The notes below the pieces were generated by a model. It was not told the DNA's origin. It did no database searches and was given only the letters and a program-made list of their open reading frames with translations. This document shows positions 16,990 to 26,235 of a stretch of 64,000 nucleotides of DNA, in pieces (position 1 is the stretch's first letter; each line of letters begins with the position of its first letter). Made by a program: the position numbers and the translations under genes. The DNA comes from Levilactobacillus fuyuanensis (GTDB taxonomy: Bacteria; Bacillota; Bacilli; Lactobacillales; Lactobacillaceae): assembly GCF_003946395.1 (NCBI RefSeq), contig NZ_RHNZ01000003.1, positions 1 to 64,000 of the forward strand, read 5' to 3'.

Positions 16990-19128
16990 TCATTGTGGTG
17001 CGTCCTCCAGCGTCCAGGTAATGCTCCCGGAATAATTTCCAGGTGTCGTCCCCGAATCTACTGCAAGTAGAACACCGGACTTCTTTTCCCAATGCGCTGC
17101 GACGTTGAATTTACCGTCGAGGTTGGCATCGGTCATCGTGTGCGTCAGCACTGGCGTTGGGTTGGCGCCAATCGGCGTTACCCCACGCTTGCTGACATAC
17201 ACGGGACCGCCGCCTAGCTTGACACCGGTTTCGCTAACGAACGGCGATGCCTGTGCCATCAGCGTCCATTGAGATCCCGTCCCGCGGGTATCCTGAACCA
17301 CCAATTGCCAATCACCATCCCGGTGCACCAACTGATTTTTATCCGTCAGTGTACTGTTCTGAAAACTTTCATTTGGCGAAATATAACTAAACTTTAATTC
17401 ACCAGTCACCGTGATGGTCACGGTAACCAGATTGGACTTATCACCATCCGCCGTGACGGCCTTGAGCGTCAAGGTATTCTTCCCCTGACGTAGCATCTCA
17501 TTGGTCACCGGCAGGGTAAACGTCCCGTCGGCGTTGAGTGCCACATCTGGTAATTTTGCCTTGTTCAAGGTCGCCACGAGTTTGGCAATCGGTCCGTTGG
17601 TGGTATTAGTCGCCATATCGACTCTCCCAGCCACGGTGGTCCCCTCTTGTGCCTTCAAGTTTACCGTCTGCCCACTGGTAACGGTCAAGTTCAAATCGAC
17701 GCTCGGATTAATCGTGAACGCCGGCGTCTCAACCGTTCTAATCAAGGCGTTAGACGAGAAAGTACTTGATGTGCGTGCCACCTTTGTTGTCTTGGACACC
17801 GGTGCCACCCGCCCAGTCAGGCTGATGGTTGCGGAGGGGTATGCGCTATCCATCGCGTAACCCAACTCGGTAAGCAACTGGTTGTCCTTGATGTTGCTGA
17901 CGTCCAAGGTTTCAGGAACACGGTCACCACTATAGGTGATCTTGGCTTCCTCGAAATTAATGGACTCGGGAAGTTTCAAATTAGCGATAATGCTCGACCA
18001 GGGTTGCCGGCCAGAACGATAGTCCAAGTGGTAGTCGAGACGAACTTGGTCGTTAGCGACCGTCGTCCCACGATCCTGAATCTCCCGTTCACGCGTCAGA
18101 TCGGTCAAGGTCGTTCTTGTATCTGCCTTGACGTTTCCCGGCGTGTCTTCGAAGACGACTAGGTTGTTACTCCACCTGGACCCCGTGGCGCCGGTAATTC
18201 CCCAGCGGACCCGATTCGAGCCAGTGGGATCAATGACCTTCTGATTCAGCCGAACCGTTCGACTGACTCCCGGCTGTCGTTCCCCAGTTTGTGGATTCTT
18301 GTCATTGAACGTGTAGGTCATCGTTTCCGCCAAATCATTCCAATGAATGGTGACGTGATGCCACTGCCCGTTCGCCAAGAACCCTGGATTCTTAGAGTTG
18401 GTAATCAGTCCGTTGTGTTGGAGGGAATAGTAATAATTGGTTTTCGTAATGCCCCACGTGCCAGGATCCACGTACTGATGATACGTCGTGGCTAGACCTG
18501 GATACGATGACGCGATGTGGGCCGTTGGGTAGCCGACATCGAACGAATTTCCCTGACCGGCAGCGTGTCCACCGGTTTGGTTGTTAAAGGCCGTATCGAA
18601 TTCTACTGCCCAACTATTCTGAATTGCCGTATTCGCAATTCCCGCACTGGCACTTTGGACGGGGTTCTTATCGATTCCAAAGACACCCAGCGTTTCCCCA
18701 ATCACGCCGAATCGGCCAAATTTGGGACTCGCGTCAATGCCATTCGAATCATTCTGTAAAACGAAAGCCATGCCATCGGCCGCTTTCGTTCCCTTGTCAC
18801 CAAAGTACATCCACATTGAGACTGTTTCGTCCTCTTTTAAATTAAAGTAGTTATCGTTCGTCGACCAAACTGCGCCAAATTGATTTGAGCCGTTAGTCAG
18901 GCGTGCTGCTTGCGTATTCGGAGCGGCCGGATTCGTTGTATCAACCACAGCAGCAGAGCTCATGCTAGCTGTCCCTAAGGTCATAATAGCATCCGTCTTG
19001 TCCAATAGAATTCCTTGCGGCGCCGTTGCCAGCGCATTCGAGTAATCACTATCGGCATGGGCCGTTAGCCCATTGCTTAGGGTCACTGCTAGTAGAATCA
19101 AGCCGGCGCTCAACCACCGTTTGTGCAA
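16990..19128 (-). CDS. Secreted L-type lectin / WxL-domain surface protein (CscC-like)
   Basis: A 712-residue exported protein. A signal peptide (cleavage near THADS, residue ~26) is followed by an L-type lectin-like domain to about residue 330, with DGMAFVLQN, GVFGID and NSWAVEFDTAFN as lectin-fold landmarks. Two Ig-like segments follow, then a C-terminal WxL domain with SQWTLMAQ and a terminal ITWTLEDAPQ. WxL domains bind peptidoglycan non-covalently, and the lectin part suggests binding to plant or host glycans. TTG start with GGAGG 7 bases upstream. It is the last gene of a WxL-WxLIP-lectin operon. Confidence 0.85.
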   Translation of the reverse strand: MHKRWLSAGLILLAVTLSNGLTAHADSDYSNALATAPQGILLDKTDAIMTLGTASMSSAAVVDTTNPAAPNTQAARLTNGSNQFGAVWSTNDNYFNLKEDETVSMWMYFGDKGTKAADGMAFVLQNDSNGIDASPKFGRFGVIGETLGVFGIDKNPVQSASAGIANTAIQNSWAVEFDTAFNNQTGGHAAGQGNSFDVGYPTAHIASSYPGLATTYHQYVDPGTWGITKTNYYYSLQHNGLITNSKNPGFLANGQWHHVTIHWNDLAETMTYTFNDKNPQTGERQPGVSRTVRLNQKVIDPTGSNRVRWGITGATGSRWSNNLVVFEDTPGNVKADTRTTLTDLTREREIQDRGTTVANDQVRLDYHLDYRSGRQPWSSIIANLKLPESINFEEAKITYSGDRVPETLDVSNIKDNQLLTELGYAMDSAYPSATISLTGRVAPVSKTTKVARTSSTFSSNALIRTVETPAFTINPSVDLNLTVTSGQTVNLKAQEGTTVAGRVDMATNTTNGPIAKLVATLNKAKLPDVALNADGTFTLPVTNEMLRQGKNTLTLKAVTADGDKSNLVTVTITVTGELKFSYISPNESFQNSTLTDKNQLVHRDGDWQLVVQDTRGTGSQWTLMAQASPFVSETGVKLGGGPVYVSKRGVTPIGANPTPVLTHTMTDANLDGKFNVAAHWEKKSGVLLAVDSGTTPGNYSGSITWTLEDAPQ

Positions 19129-19140
19129 CGTAATTCCTCC

Positions 19141-20175
19141 TTACTTCGTGTCGGGTGTGTGTCGGTTGCGATAGATGAGATAGCCAATGATGGCTAACAG
19201 GATGATGATCAAGAGTACCAGTAACAGGTACAACAGGTAATTTGGTTGGGTCGGGGTCAAAGCGTGCCGGTTCAGTCGCTTGATGGTTGGGCCGTTGATC
19301 GCGAAGTTGCGGACGAACCGCCACTGTTGATCGCCGGATTTTGCCGTCAAATACAACGTATAATTACCGGCAACTAAGGCCTCGTTGCCCCAAGGAATCC
19401 CGAAGTTGAAGTTACTGTTCGGTGCCATCCCCATCTGTCCTTGCTTCTGCGACAGTAGGGTCTGGTTACTCCCCGCCTTGGTCACCCGGGCGTTGACGGA
19501 TAATTTCTGAAGAATTCCGGGTTGAAAATTCTGGAGATTAGCCGTCACGTAATTCCGGGCGTTGATCTGCGCAGTGGCCACCCGATCTAACCGGAGGTCG
19601 GGCTTCACGGTCGCCCCTTCTTGCAGGGACAAGCCAATAGCATACGCAAAGGCGTTCTTAATCATGATTTGACCGTCAGACTTTGCGTTCTCAGGATTCA
19701 ATTGGGCCACATAAATGCCACCCAAAATAATGCCACGAATCTTCTTGGCGGGCATCGTATAGCTCAGACTGACCTGCTTTTGTCCGTTTGCCGGAATGGT
19801 CACCGTTTGGGTGGCATCCTTGGTAAAGATATCGGCAGTGCCGACCTTCAGGGACGAATCCCGCTTCGGGTTGGACTGACTATAATCGATGACCCCGTTA
19901 TTATTAGTGACTGCCTGATTCACGCTGATGCGGAATTTTTGGGTCCGGTTACTGGTGTTGGCGACCACAACTTGTAGCTGTTGCGTTTGACCCGGCTTGA
20001 CCCGTAAATCAAAGTACGACACCTTTTTCGTAATCTGATTCGCCGGTAATACCGGTCGGACCGTGTAACCCACGTTGTTCTCCGCCGTCTTAGCGGCGCG
20101 CGCCGTGGGCAAACTCCAAACCATCGCAATTAACGCGAGACTGACTGCCAATAAGATCTTCCATCCACGTTTCAT
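19141..20175 (-). CDS. WxL-interacting protein, DUF916/DUF3324 (CscA-like)
   Basis: A 344-residue cell-surface protein: signal peptide, DUF916 domain (VGYTVRPVLPANQ...YFDLRVKPGQTQQLQVVVANTSN), DUF3324 domain, one transmembrane helix near 315-335 (NYLLYLLLVLLIIILLAIIG) and a short basic tail. This family forms cell-wall complexes with WxL proteins. The ATG at 20175, giving MKRGWKILLA, has a G-rich site about 8 bases upstream and is preferred to the ORF's first Met at 20217. It is the middle gene of the csc-type operon; the small LPXTG protein found in some clusters (CscD) was not seen here. Confidence 0.87.
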   Translation of the reverse strand: MKRGWKILLAVSLALIAMVWSLPTARAAKTAENNVGYTVRPVLPANQITKKVSYFDLRVKPGQTQQLQVVVANTSNRTQKFRISVNQAVTNNNGVIDYSQSNPKRDSSLKVGTADIFTKDATQTVTIPANGQKQVSLSYTMPAKKIRGIILGGIYVAQLNPENAKSDGQIMIKNAFAYAIGLSLQEGATVKPDLRLDRVATAQINARNYVTANLQNFQPGILQKLSVNARVTKAGSNQTLLSQKQGQMGMAPNSNFNFGIPWGNEALVAGNYTLYLTAKSGDQQWRFVRNFAINGPTIKRLNRHALTPTQPNYLLYLLLVLLIIILLAIIGYLIYRNRHTPDTK

Positions 20176-20232
20176 CACATGCGCCCCCCTCATCACACAA
20201 TGACGCCCCAACGACACAAATCAACGACTAAC

Positions 20233-20874
20233 TCATTGTGGCGTATCGTTCAGCTGCCAGGTCATCGTTGACGTGTAAGTCCCACCAAGTTGCCCTGATG
20301 GTACCGCCAATGAAATTTCAGCCAAACCGTAGTTAGCATCCCAGATGCCCAAACCACCTTTAGCAACAGCGTTGTAGACAACCGCATTGGTGCCAGTACC
20401 GTCAAGCTTAAACGCTGAAGCCGTTGGTGCCGTGGAAGGGTTGCCCGTGTTGGCAGCCGCGATGTCAGGTTCACCCAATGAAAGGACGGCGCCCTTCAGA
20501 GTGTCCCCAGCAGCGTCCGTAAACGGCGTATTCTTCACTTGAACGTTCCAGCCACTTGGTAGCCCAGGGTTGGAAACTTCAACTGGATTGTCCGCCGTCG
20601 TTGCGTTATACGTCATATCAAGCTTGCCGTTTGGGGTGGCGTTGGCGCCGAACCCGATATTAGGTGCCGAGTCCAGTGCAATTGTTGCGTTGGGACTCGT
20701 ATCGAATTCAGCCGTGGTCGTAGTCGTCTGTGAGGTTGGCCCACTACTACTGCTATCACTAGCGCTACTGGACGTATCGGTCGTTGCCGCAAAGGCAGGC
20801 ACCGCACCGATTCCCAGTGCTAAGGCTGCGACACCACTTAGCAGTGCAGCCTTCTTCATTAACTTTCGAGTCAT
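20233..20874 (-). CDS. Small WxL-domain cell-surface protein (CscB-like)
   Basis: A 213-residue exported protein: signal peptide (LSGVAALALGIGAVPAFAA), a Ser/Thr-rich linker to about residue 55, then a WxL domain ending MTWQLNDTPQ. The WxL domain should anchor it to the wall with the DUF916/DUF3324 protein encoded next. ATG 20874 has GAGGAG 8 bases upstream; a GTG nine bases earlier overlaps that site. It is the first gene of the operon, behind a promoter bracketed by an inverted repeat. Confidence 0.87.
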   Translation of the reverse strand: MTRKLMKKAALLSGVAALALGIGAVPAFAATTDTSSSASDSSSSGPTSQTTTTTAEFDTSPNATIALDSAPNIGFGANATPNGKLDMTYNATTADNPVEVSNPGLPSGWNVQVKNTPFTDAAGDTLKGAVLSLGEPDIAAANTGNPSTAPTASAFKLDGTGTNAVVYNAVAKGGLGIWDANYGLAEISLAVPSGQLGGTYTSTMTWQLNDTPQ

Positions 20875-20891
20875 GTTACTCACTCCTCATA

Positions 20892-20931
20892 TTTGCTAAA
20901 TTTATACCTCCCGATTACCCGTTTTAGCAAA
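20892..20931 (-). promoter_or_regulatory. csc operon promoter with flanking operator half-sites
   Basis: On the minus strand TTGCTA and TATAAA are spaced 18 bases. A perfect 9-base inverted repeat, TTTGCTAAA and TTTAGCAAA, covers the -35 and the region just downstream of the -10, as expected for a repressor or activator site. Confidence 0.6.
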
Positions 20932-21086
20932 CATGGATGGCCCCGGTAATGGCTAAGCCACCCGTGACGTTACAGACTAAATTATTCCGTGCTGGCCACC
21001 TTGTTCACCAGCCGTCTGTCCGAAGCCGTGTCTTACTTGTCTCTACATGCTTGATTCACTAGATGATGATACCCGGTGGTAAATAA

Positions 21087-21111
21087 AAAGGCCAGCTTTT
21101 CGCTGACCTTT
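21087..21111 (-). terminator. Intrinsic terminator
   Basis: On the minus strand AAAGGTCAGC, GAAAA loop, GCTGGCCTTT followed by TTATTT. It ends the gene at 21125-21787. Confidence 0.85.
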
Positions 21112-21124
21112 CGTAACTAGTCAT

Positions 21125-21787
21125 TTAGTGATGGAAATCGTCCACCGTTAATCCCCTTAAATCATTAATCCACTGGGTAGTTTCTTGATCCGTACCCGAG
21201 GTTACCTGGAAACCTAGCGGCGTGAATAACGCTGCTACGGCGGCCCATTGAAGCTTGCTATCAACTAAAAAACTACCTGCCAATTGCCGGCGCTGTTTGA
21301 CGGTCACGGGGACCGCGCTGACCGTTAATAAGTTCACCGCCAATTGGTCGGCCAAAAGCTGTTGCCATGCCGGTTCACTGAGGGGTGAAATGACCTGGCG
21401 CGGTGTTGCCAACGGCACGACTGGCCCTTCACGTAAGAGCAACTTTTGCCAGCGCATCGCCTGTCCGGCCAACACGCCGTAGAACTGCCACGGCACTTGA
21501 TTGCCGATCCGCTGAAGCGTTGTCGCCGTTAGGGTTGCGACGTCCCACTGAACCTGGTCTTCACCTTGCGCCAGCGCCGTTTGAAGCCATTCGCTAAAGA
21601 AGCGTTGTATGGTGGCGTCGACGATTGGGGACAACTTGCTCCCCTGCACCAAGTGATACCGACCAAGCAAGAAGTCCTCGACCTGGTCCCAGCCAATGGT
21701 GCGACTGGCTTGTTGCTGTTTACGTCGCCGAATTTGCCGCAACTGTTTGAGACGACTCGACTTACCATAATTCCCTGGACGACTCAT
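21125..21787 (-). CDS. Protein of unknown function
   Basis: A 220-residue soluble protein I do not recognise. The N-terminus is very basic and Gln-rich (SRLKQLRQIRRRKQQQ), possibly contacting nucleic acid. The rest is helical-looking and Trp/Gln-rich, with no membrane helix, signal peptide or catalytic motif. ATG 21787 follows GGGG with 6-base spacing; the longer frame to 21913 lacks a better site. It is monocistronic, between the csc promoter region and a large intergenic gap. Function unknown. Confidence 0.65.
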   Translation of the reverse strand: MSRPGNYGKSSRLKQLRQIRRRKQQQASRTIGWDQVEDFLLGRYHLVQGSKLSPIVDATIQRFFSEWLQTALAQGEDQVQWDVATLTATTLQRIGNQVPWQFYGVLAGQAMRWQKLLLREGPVVPLATPRQVISPLSEPAWQQLLADQLAVNLLTVSAVPVTVKQRRQLAGSFLVDSKLQWAAVAALFTPLGFQVTSGTDQETTQWINDLRGLTVDDFHH

Positions 21788-22089
21788 ATTTTGCCCCTTT
21801 TCCTTCGTATTTTGAGTGTAAATTTTGTTGAATTCGCTTAAAATAGCACCAAAAATCGATGCAGATTTGGACGCTCTACCAATGAAAACTGACTGTTCAT
21901 TTTGGGTAAGCATCCGACTGACCCTAGAATTGATTGAAACGTGCTAAAAGTATTATAGTCATTTTCATCTAAAAATAGCCAGCTAATCCAACACAAATTG
22001 TGTCATGACTAGCTGACTATTGATGATTTACGATTATTAAGAGCGAAGCCCCCGGCGATGACAGACAATTACCTGACTAACGACTACCC

Positions 22090-22272
22090 CGCCGGAGGAG
22101 GACAGGATGGCGCCGGCCGTGACGATGACCTTAGCTGGCGTTTTAGGCCAGGTTAGGTCATGGGACGAGCTTGAAGACGGCTGAATTTTGACGGCTTCAA
22201 GTCGAGGTTCAAGACCGCCCTTTGGCTTGGACCGGTCCCCACAGCAGGCAGAATTCTGGCAGCCGCAAGCGA
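22090..22272 (-). repeat. Family A structured repeat, copy 5
   Basis: Directly 3' of the amino acid permease gene, in sense with it. It has the CTTGAAG/CTTCAAG version of the second hairpin, and the first hairpin reads GGTTCAAG/CTTGGACC. The flanks CTGACTAACGA and TCGTTAGCCAG are complementary and lengthen the outer stem. Confidence 0.78.
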
Positions 22273-22286
22273 CAATCGTTAGCCAG

Positions 22287-23657
22287 TTACAGGGTCTTTT
22301 CTTCCTTTTCGCGCGGCTGGTACTTTCTGAAGTAGATGAGGGTCATGATGGCCAAGAAGACGACCCCAACCAGGATCGATACCCGCGTCTCAGGATTCAG
22401 GAACATAAAGATCAGCGTAATCGCCAGGAAGACCAGCGTCACGTAGTTCGACCATGGCGCGAATGGCATCTTGAACGGATGAGTGGCCATTTCTTTTGGA
22501 TTCTGTTTGCGGAATTCAATTTCACTGATCAGAATCACGAACCACGGTACCATACCGGGCAGGACACTGGAGCTGTAAACCATGACGAAGATCTGGCTGG
22601 CATCCTTGAAGAACATCGGTAAGACCACGTTCAACACGACCCCGATACCAATCCCGATAGAAATCGCGATAACGGCGTATACGGGCACCCCATGACGATT
22701 CAGCAGCGTCACTTTTCGTGGTAACTGTTTCTTTTCTGCCAGGGTAAAGGCCATCCGACTGGCACTGTAGATTCCAGAGTTCGACCCGGACAGTGCGGCC
22801 GTGATCACCACGAAGTTGATGATTGAGGCAGCAGCGGTAATCCCGATCTTAGCAAACGTCTGCACGAATGGTGACCCAATCTGATTCAGCTGGTCCCATG
22901 GGTAGATGCTGACGATAACGAAGATGGCCCCCACGTAAAAAATCAGAATCCGGGCAACGGTCGACCGAATCGCCGTCACCAGCGTGTGTTGGGGATTCTC
23001 GGCTTCACCGGCCGTGACCCCGATTAACTCAATTCCTTGATACGACGCCAGCACAATAGCTAACGCGAAGATAAACCCTTTGGCACCACCGGTGAAGAAC
23101 CCACCGTGCGTCCACAGGTTACTGATTCCGACGGCGTGACCGCCATTCCCAAACCCGAAGAGAATGACCCCCAGGCCGGCAATAATCATCAAGACAATCG
23201 TGACAACTTTGATCAGGGCAAACCAGAATTCTAGCTCCCCGAACATCTTAACCGAAATCAGGTTGGCAATACATAGGAAGGTAATCGCCACCAACCCAGG
23301 AATCCAGTCCGGCAAGTTCGGCCACCAGAAACGGAAGTAGCCGCCCAACGCAATCATTTCACTCATCCCCACGACGATGAATTGGAAGATATTACTCCAA
23401 GCCGTGAGATACCCAAAGACGGGGTGCATGTATTCGGAAGCAAATGTCGCAAAGGACCCGGTTGTGGGGTGAACGTAGAGCATTTCCCCTAAGGCCCGCA
23501 TAATTAAGTATAGAAAAACACCAGAAATAATATAGGCGATGAGGACGGAAGGTCCCGTCCACTTGATTGTGGAACCAGACCCCATAAATAATCCAACGCC
23601 GATCGTCCCGCCCAACGCAATCATCTGCATTTGGCGTGCGCTTAGTCTTCTTTGCAA
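22287..23657 (-). CDS. APC-superfamily amino acid permease
   Basis: A 456-residue, twelve-helix permease of the amino acid transporter (AAT) branch. It starts [44 protein letters not shown], the conserved first two helices with the GxG substrate-binding turn. Continuous helices follow and the C-terminus is short and charged. It imports an amino acid in symport with protons; the specific substrate is not deducible. TTG start with AAGGA 7 bases upstream. A TGAATATTCA palindrome about 120 bases upstream resembles part of an ArgR box, weak evidence for arginine control. Confidence 0.85.
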   Translation of the reverse strand: MQRRLSARQMQMIALGGTIGVGLFMGSGSTIKWTGPSVLIAYIISGVFLYLIMRALGEMLYVHPTTGSFATFASEYMHPVFGYLTAWSNIFQFIVVGMSEMIALGGYFRFWWPNLPDWIPGLVAITFLCIANLISVKMFGELEFWFALIKVVTIVLMIIAGLGVILFGFGNGGHAVGISNLWTHGGFFTGGAKGFIFALAIVLASYQGIELIGVTAGEAENPQHTLVTAIRSTVARILIFYVGAIFVIVSIYPWDQLNQIGSPFVQTFAKIGITAAASIINFVVITAALSGSNSGIYSASRMAFTLAEKKQLPRKVTLLNRHGVPVYAVIAISIGIGIGVVLNVVLPMFFKDASQIFVMVYSSSVLPGMVPWFVILISEIEFRKQNPKEMATHPFKMPFAPWSNYVTLVFLAITLIFMFLNPETRVSILVGVVFLAIMTLIYFRKYQPREKEEKTL

Positions 23658-23840
23658 TCTAATTCCTTCTTTCTATCCCCTATTAAAAGGATTATTCGTT
23701 TTAAAGATTAAAAGTATATGAGAATATGCTACCTGGTTCTGGGCAATTAAGCAACTGCTTTTTAAATAACCGGGTGAATATTCATAAATGCCAACCCCAA
23801 TTATGCCGCAACAGCGGCGTTTATTCAAACTCAGTGCATA

Positions 23841-23882
23841 AAAAAAGAAGCCACCGCCGGCACTAGACCGGTAACGGCTTCC
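23841..23882 (-). terminator. Intrinsic terminator
   Basis: Minus-strand GAAGCCG...CGGTGGCTTC hairpin followed by seven T. It ends the flavodoxin/GNAT operon. Confidence 0.82.
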
Positions 23883-23959
23883 GTTAAAATTATTTTTTTC
23901 GCATAAACATTTCGTTAGGCTCGGTTCGTTTGGTGACTAACGGTTGCCGCCAGCCCAGC

Positions 23960-24478
23960 CTAGATAAGCTTTTCGTAAACGAAGCAGACATCGTCGGGAT
24001 GGTAAACGCCGTCGATCTGGCCGACCTTTTTGAAGCCAAACTTTTCGATCAGGTGTTGCATCTTCAAGTTGTCCCGGTGGGTATCGATCCGGATACTCTG
24101 AGCTTCCGGATGATGTTCATCGATGTAGTCGAACAAATCCCGGAACAGTTGGGATGCGTAGCCCTTGCCCTGATGATGGGAGAAGATAGCGACCCGGTGA
24201 ACCGTCACGTACTTCGTCGCGTCGGAAAGCCATTCCCCCTTCATCGTATCGTAGGCGTGGTCTGGCGCTTCAATCACGGCAGCGACCCCTAACGTTTCGT
24301 GGTCATCACTGTTGTAGATAACGGCCCGGCCATCCTCAATGTCGCCTTCGATAACAGCGCGGTTGGGATAGTTGTTCTGCCATTGGTCGATACCGGCATC
24401 GGCAAGTTGCTTCTTACCATCTTCAATAATGTCACAAACTAAGTCAATTTCTTCTGCTTTTGCTTTACGTAAATACAT
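23960..24478 (-). CDS. GNAT family N-acetyltransferase
   Basis: A 172-residue acetyl-CoA-dependent acyltransferase. The acetyl-CoA-binding motif A is visible as VAIFSHHQGKGYASQLFRDL near residue 97, followed by IRIDTHRDNLKMQHLIEKFGFKKVG, the usual motif B. The substrate is unknown. GAGGTGA lies at a good distance from the ATG. It lies 28 bases downstream of a flavodoxin gene on the same strand, so the two are probably one transcript ending at the terminator near 23850. Confidence 0.85.
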   Translation of the reverse strand: MYLRKAKAEEIDLVCDIIEDGKKQLADAGIDQWQNNYPNRAVIEGDIEDGRAVIYNSDDHETLGVAAVIEAPDHAYDTMKGEWLSDATKYVTVHRVAIFSHHQGKGYASQLFRDLFDYIDEHHPEAQSIRIDTHRDNLKMQHLIEKFGFKKVGQIDGVYHPDDVCFVYEKLI

Positions 24479-24506
24479 TCTGGTTTCACCTCGTTAAATT
24501 TTCCGA

Positions 24507-24953
24507 TTAATCTTCAAAACTCTTTAAGACGCGTTGGGCGAGTTGGTCAACCCGGGCCAAATCGTCGGCGTCTGGATCTTGGTCAATTTTGACGGAATCC
24601 GCCACCTGTTCACCGTTGCTAGAATTCAACTGAATCGTTAAATAATCCACGGCCCGACCAAAATGCAGGTGCTTTTTAGAGCTAGAGCCTAAAACGGCAA
24701 ACTTCGTCCGATTCAGGTCGACTTCTTTCAAATCCTCAAAGAAGTCTTGGGCCTCATCCGGCAATTCACCATCATGATAGGTATAACTGATCACGATAAC
24801 GGCGTCGGCTTTCGGCAACTCGAAGGCATCCGCCTGTGAGATCTCCGTAATCACCGTTTGAGCTCTGGACGCCAACTGGGCTTGTAAATGGCCAGCGAGT
24901 GCGCGATTACGACCAGACATACTGGCAAAAATGATTTGAATACTTGGGGTCAT
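24507..24953 (-). CDS. Flavodoxin
   Basis: A 148-residue FMN-binding electron carrier. FASMSGRNRALAGHL at the N-terminus is the phosphate-binding loop region; VISYTYHDGELPDEAQDF near 55 and AVLGSSSKKHLHFGRAVDY near 85 correspond to the flavin-facing loops. There is no extra domain. The ribosome binding site AAGGAG is 13 bases from the ATG, longer than usual. It leads a two-gene operon with the GNAT gene after a roughly 150-base leader containing a strong hairpin. Confidence 0.87.
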   Translation of the reverse strand: MTPSIQIIFASMSGRNRALAGHLQAQLASRAQTVITEISQADAFELPKADAVIVISYTYHDGELPDEAQDFFEDLKEVDLNRTKFAVLGSSSKKHLHFGRAVDYLTIQLNSSNGEQVADSVKIDQDPDADDLARVDQLAQRVLKSFED

Positions 24954-25058
24954 AGTTGTGTGGGTTCTCCTTAATCGTCAGCATTGGATTGTGGCGCGTC
25001 TGGTAATCAGGTCAGCGGTTAGGTCACGCCAACCGATGGATCAACGGCCAAATGATGT

Positions 25059-25111
25059 TGCGACCCCACCACATTGGCGGCAAGGGTCGCTATAGACTGC
25101 TGAGTATTATA
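25059..25111 (-). promoter_or_regulatory. Promoter -10 and leader hairpin upstream of flavodoxin
   Basis: TATAAT (25111-25106) on the minus strand is followed by a hairpin with GCGACCC and GGGTCGC arms (25089-25059). The remaining ~100 bases of leader have no recognised motif. No good -35 was found. Confidence 0.45.
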
Positions 25112-25410
25112 GACCTTTTTTCACCGATTCCCTAGCAAAAAGCAACGACTCTCAGAAAATTGTAATTTGGCTTCGCTTACATAAGGATAGTGCTAAAAAG
25201 GCATTATGGCGGGCTTATAATCTAGTAAATTAAGCTAAGAACTATGCTCAAGTATCCATTTGAAGCAAAACTAAGTAATTCTTAAAGCAAAAAATAATAC
25301 TTACGGTTTTTTATAAATATTATAATTAATTAACACTAAGCATATTGCATGACTTTTTTCTTATTTCGGCGTATCATCAACTTCATCTAGAAGAAAAGGA
25401 GTAACCTAAA
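25112..25410. other. AT-rich intergenic region
   Basis: About 300 AT-rich bases between the divergent flavodoxin and unknown membrane-protein genes. Several TATAAT-like hexamers occur but no convincing -35/-10 pair. Confidence 0.35.
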
Positions 25411-26145
25411 TTGCCAAAAAAACAGATAACCGATGAAAATGGAAAAAAATTTACAGTTGTTGAACAGCTTCCCTGGTATAAACGAAAGGTGGTCTGGATT
25501 TCAATAGCAGGCGCGCTAATTCTAATTTTCACACTAATCAATGTATACTCAACACACACAACTGGAGAAGCTAGCAATCAAGATTCATCTGCAACTGCTA
25601 GCTCCACCTCATCTTCAGACGAAAGCCAAGCATCCTCTAGCGCTAAGGAACAAGATAGCAAATCTTCAATAACCACTGGTAAGCTTTCCGATGACACTAC
25701 TTATACGTTAGTCGATAGCAAAAAATATTTACCAAAGATTACCGATACCTCATGGAAATCAGGTAGCCTCTCAATTAAAAATGTCTACATAACCAAAACT
25801 AAGCCATTCAAGTACAGTGATGGCGGAGGTAGTAAGACCATTAATGGCATGGTAGTATTATCTTACTCATACAAATCTGGTGAAGATGTGCAACTTTTTG
25901 ACAGTCAATCAAAGTTAAGTACAAGTGATGGGCAGCAAGTCGATATAGATTCTTTCGACAGTAAGAACATTAGTGATATTGATAAAGGTGTGACCAAGCA
26001 AGGGGAAGCAGTATTTCTGCTCGAAAACATGTCAGACGTCAAGAAAATTAACAATATTCGATGGCGTTTCGATGCATCACCGCAAAATGATGATGATGAC
26101 GATATTCTCCACTCATTTGATTTCCAAATTCCTTTAAAATCATAA
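25411..26145 (+). CDS. Membrane-anchored extracellular protein of unknown function
   Basis: A 244-residue protein with a short cytoplasmic segment, one transmembrane helix at about residues 29-48 (VVWISIAGALILIFTLINVY), a Ser-rich linker to about residue 90 and an extracellular domain that looks beta-rich and acidic, ending with five consecutive Asp near 232. I cannot name the domain; it superficially resembles the Ig-like DUF4352/DUF5067 class. TTG start with AAGGAG 9 bases upstream. The gene is more AT-rich than its neighbours, which could reflect recent acquisition or just low expression. Confidence 0.65.
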   Translation: MPKKQITDENGKKFTVVEQLPWYKRKVVWISIAGALILIFTLINVYSTHTTGEASNQDSSATASSTSSSDESQASSSAKEQDSKSSITTGKLSDDTTYTLVDSKKYLPKITDTSWKSGSLSIKNVYITKTKPFKYSDGGGSKTINGMVVLSYSYKSGEDVQLFDSQSKLSTSDGQQVDIDSFDSKNISDIDKGVTKQGEAVFLLENMSDVKKINNIRWRFDASPQNDDDDDILHSFDFQIPLKS

Positions 26146-26166
26146 AGCTTTAAAGGCAATGACAGG

Positions 26167-26202
26167 AAGGGAAACGCAATTAATTTTTGCGTTTCCTTTT
26201 TT
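26167..26202 (+). terminator. Intrinsic terminator
   Basis: GGAAACGCAA and TTGCGTTTCC arms followed by six T. Confidence 0.9.
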
Positions 26203-26235
26203 ATATAATAGACAATGCAGATTTCAAATGCTAAT

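Noticed and set aside
23741-23800. ArgR box upstream of the amino acid permease
   Set aside because: Only one TGAATATTCA-like palindrome is seen, not the paired boxes expected; too weak to list as a feature.
25411-26145. Calling this gene a lipoprotein
   Set aside because: The N-terminal helix has no lipobox cysteine; it is an ordinary membrane anchor.
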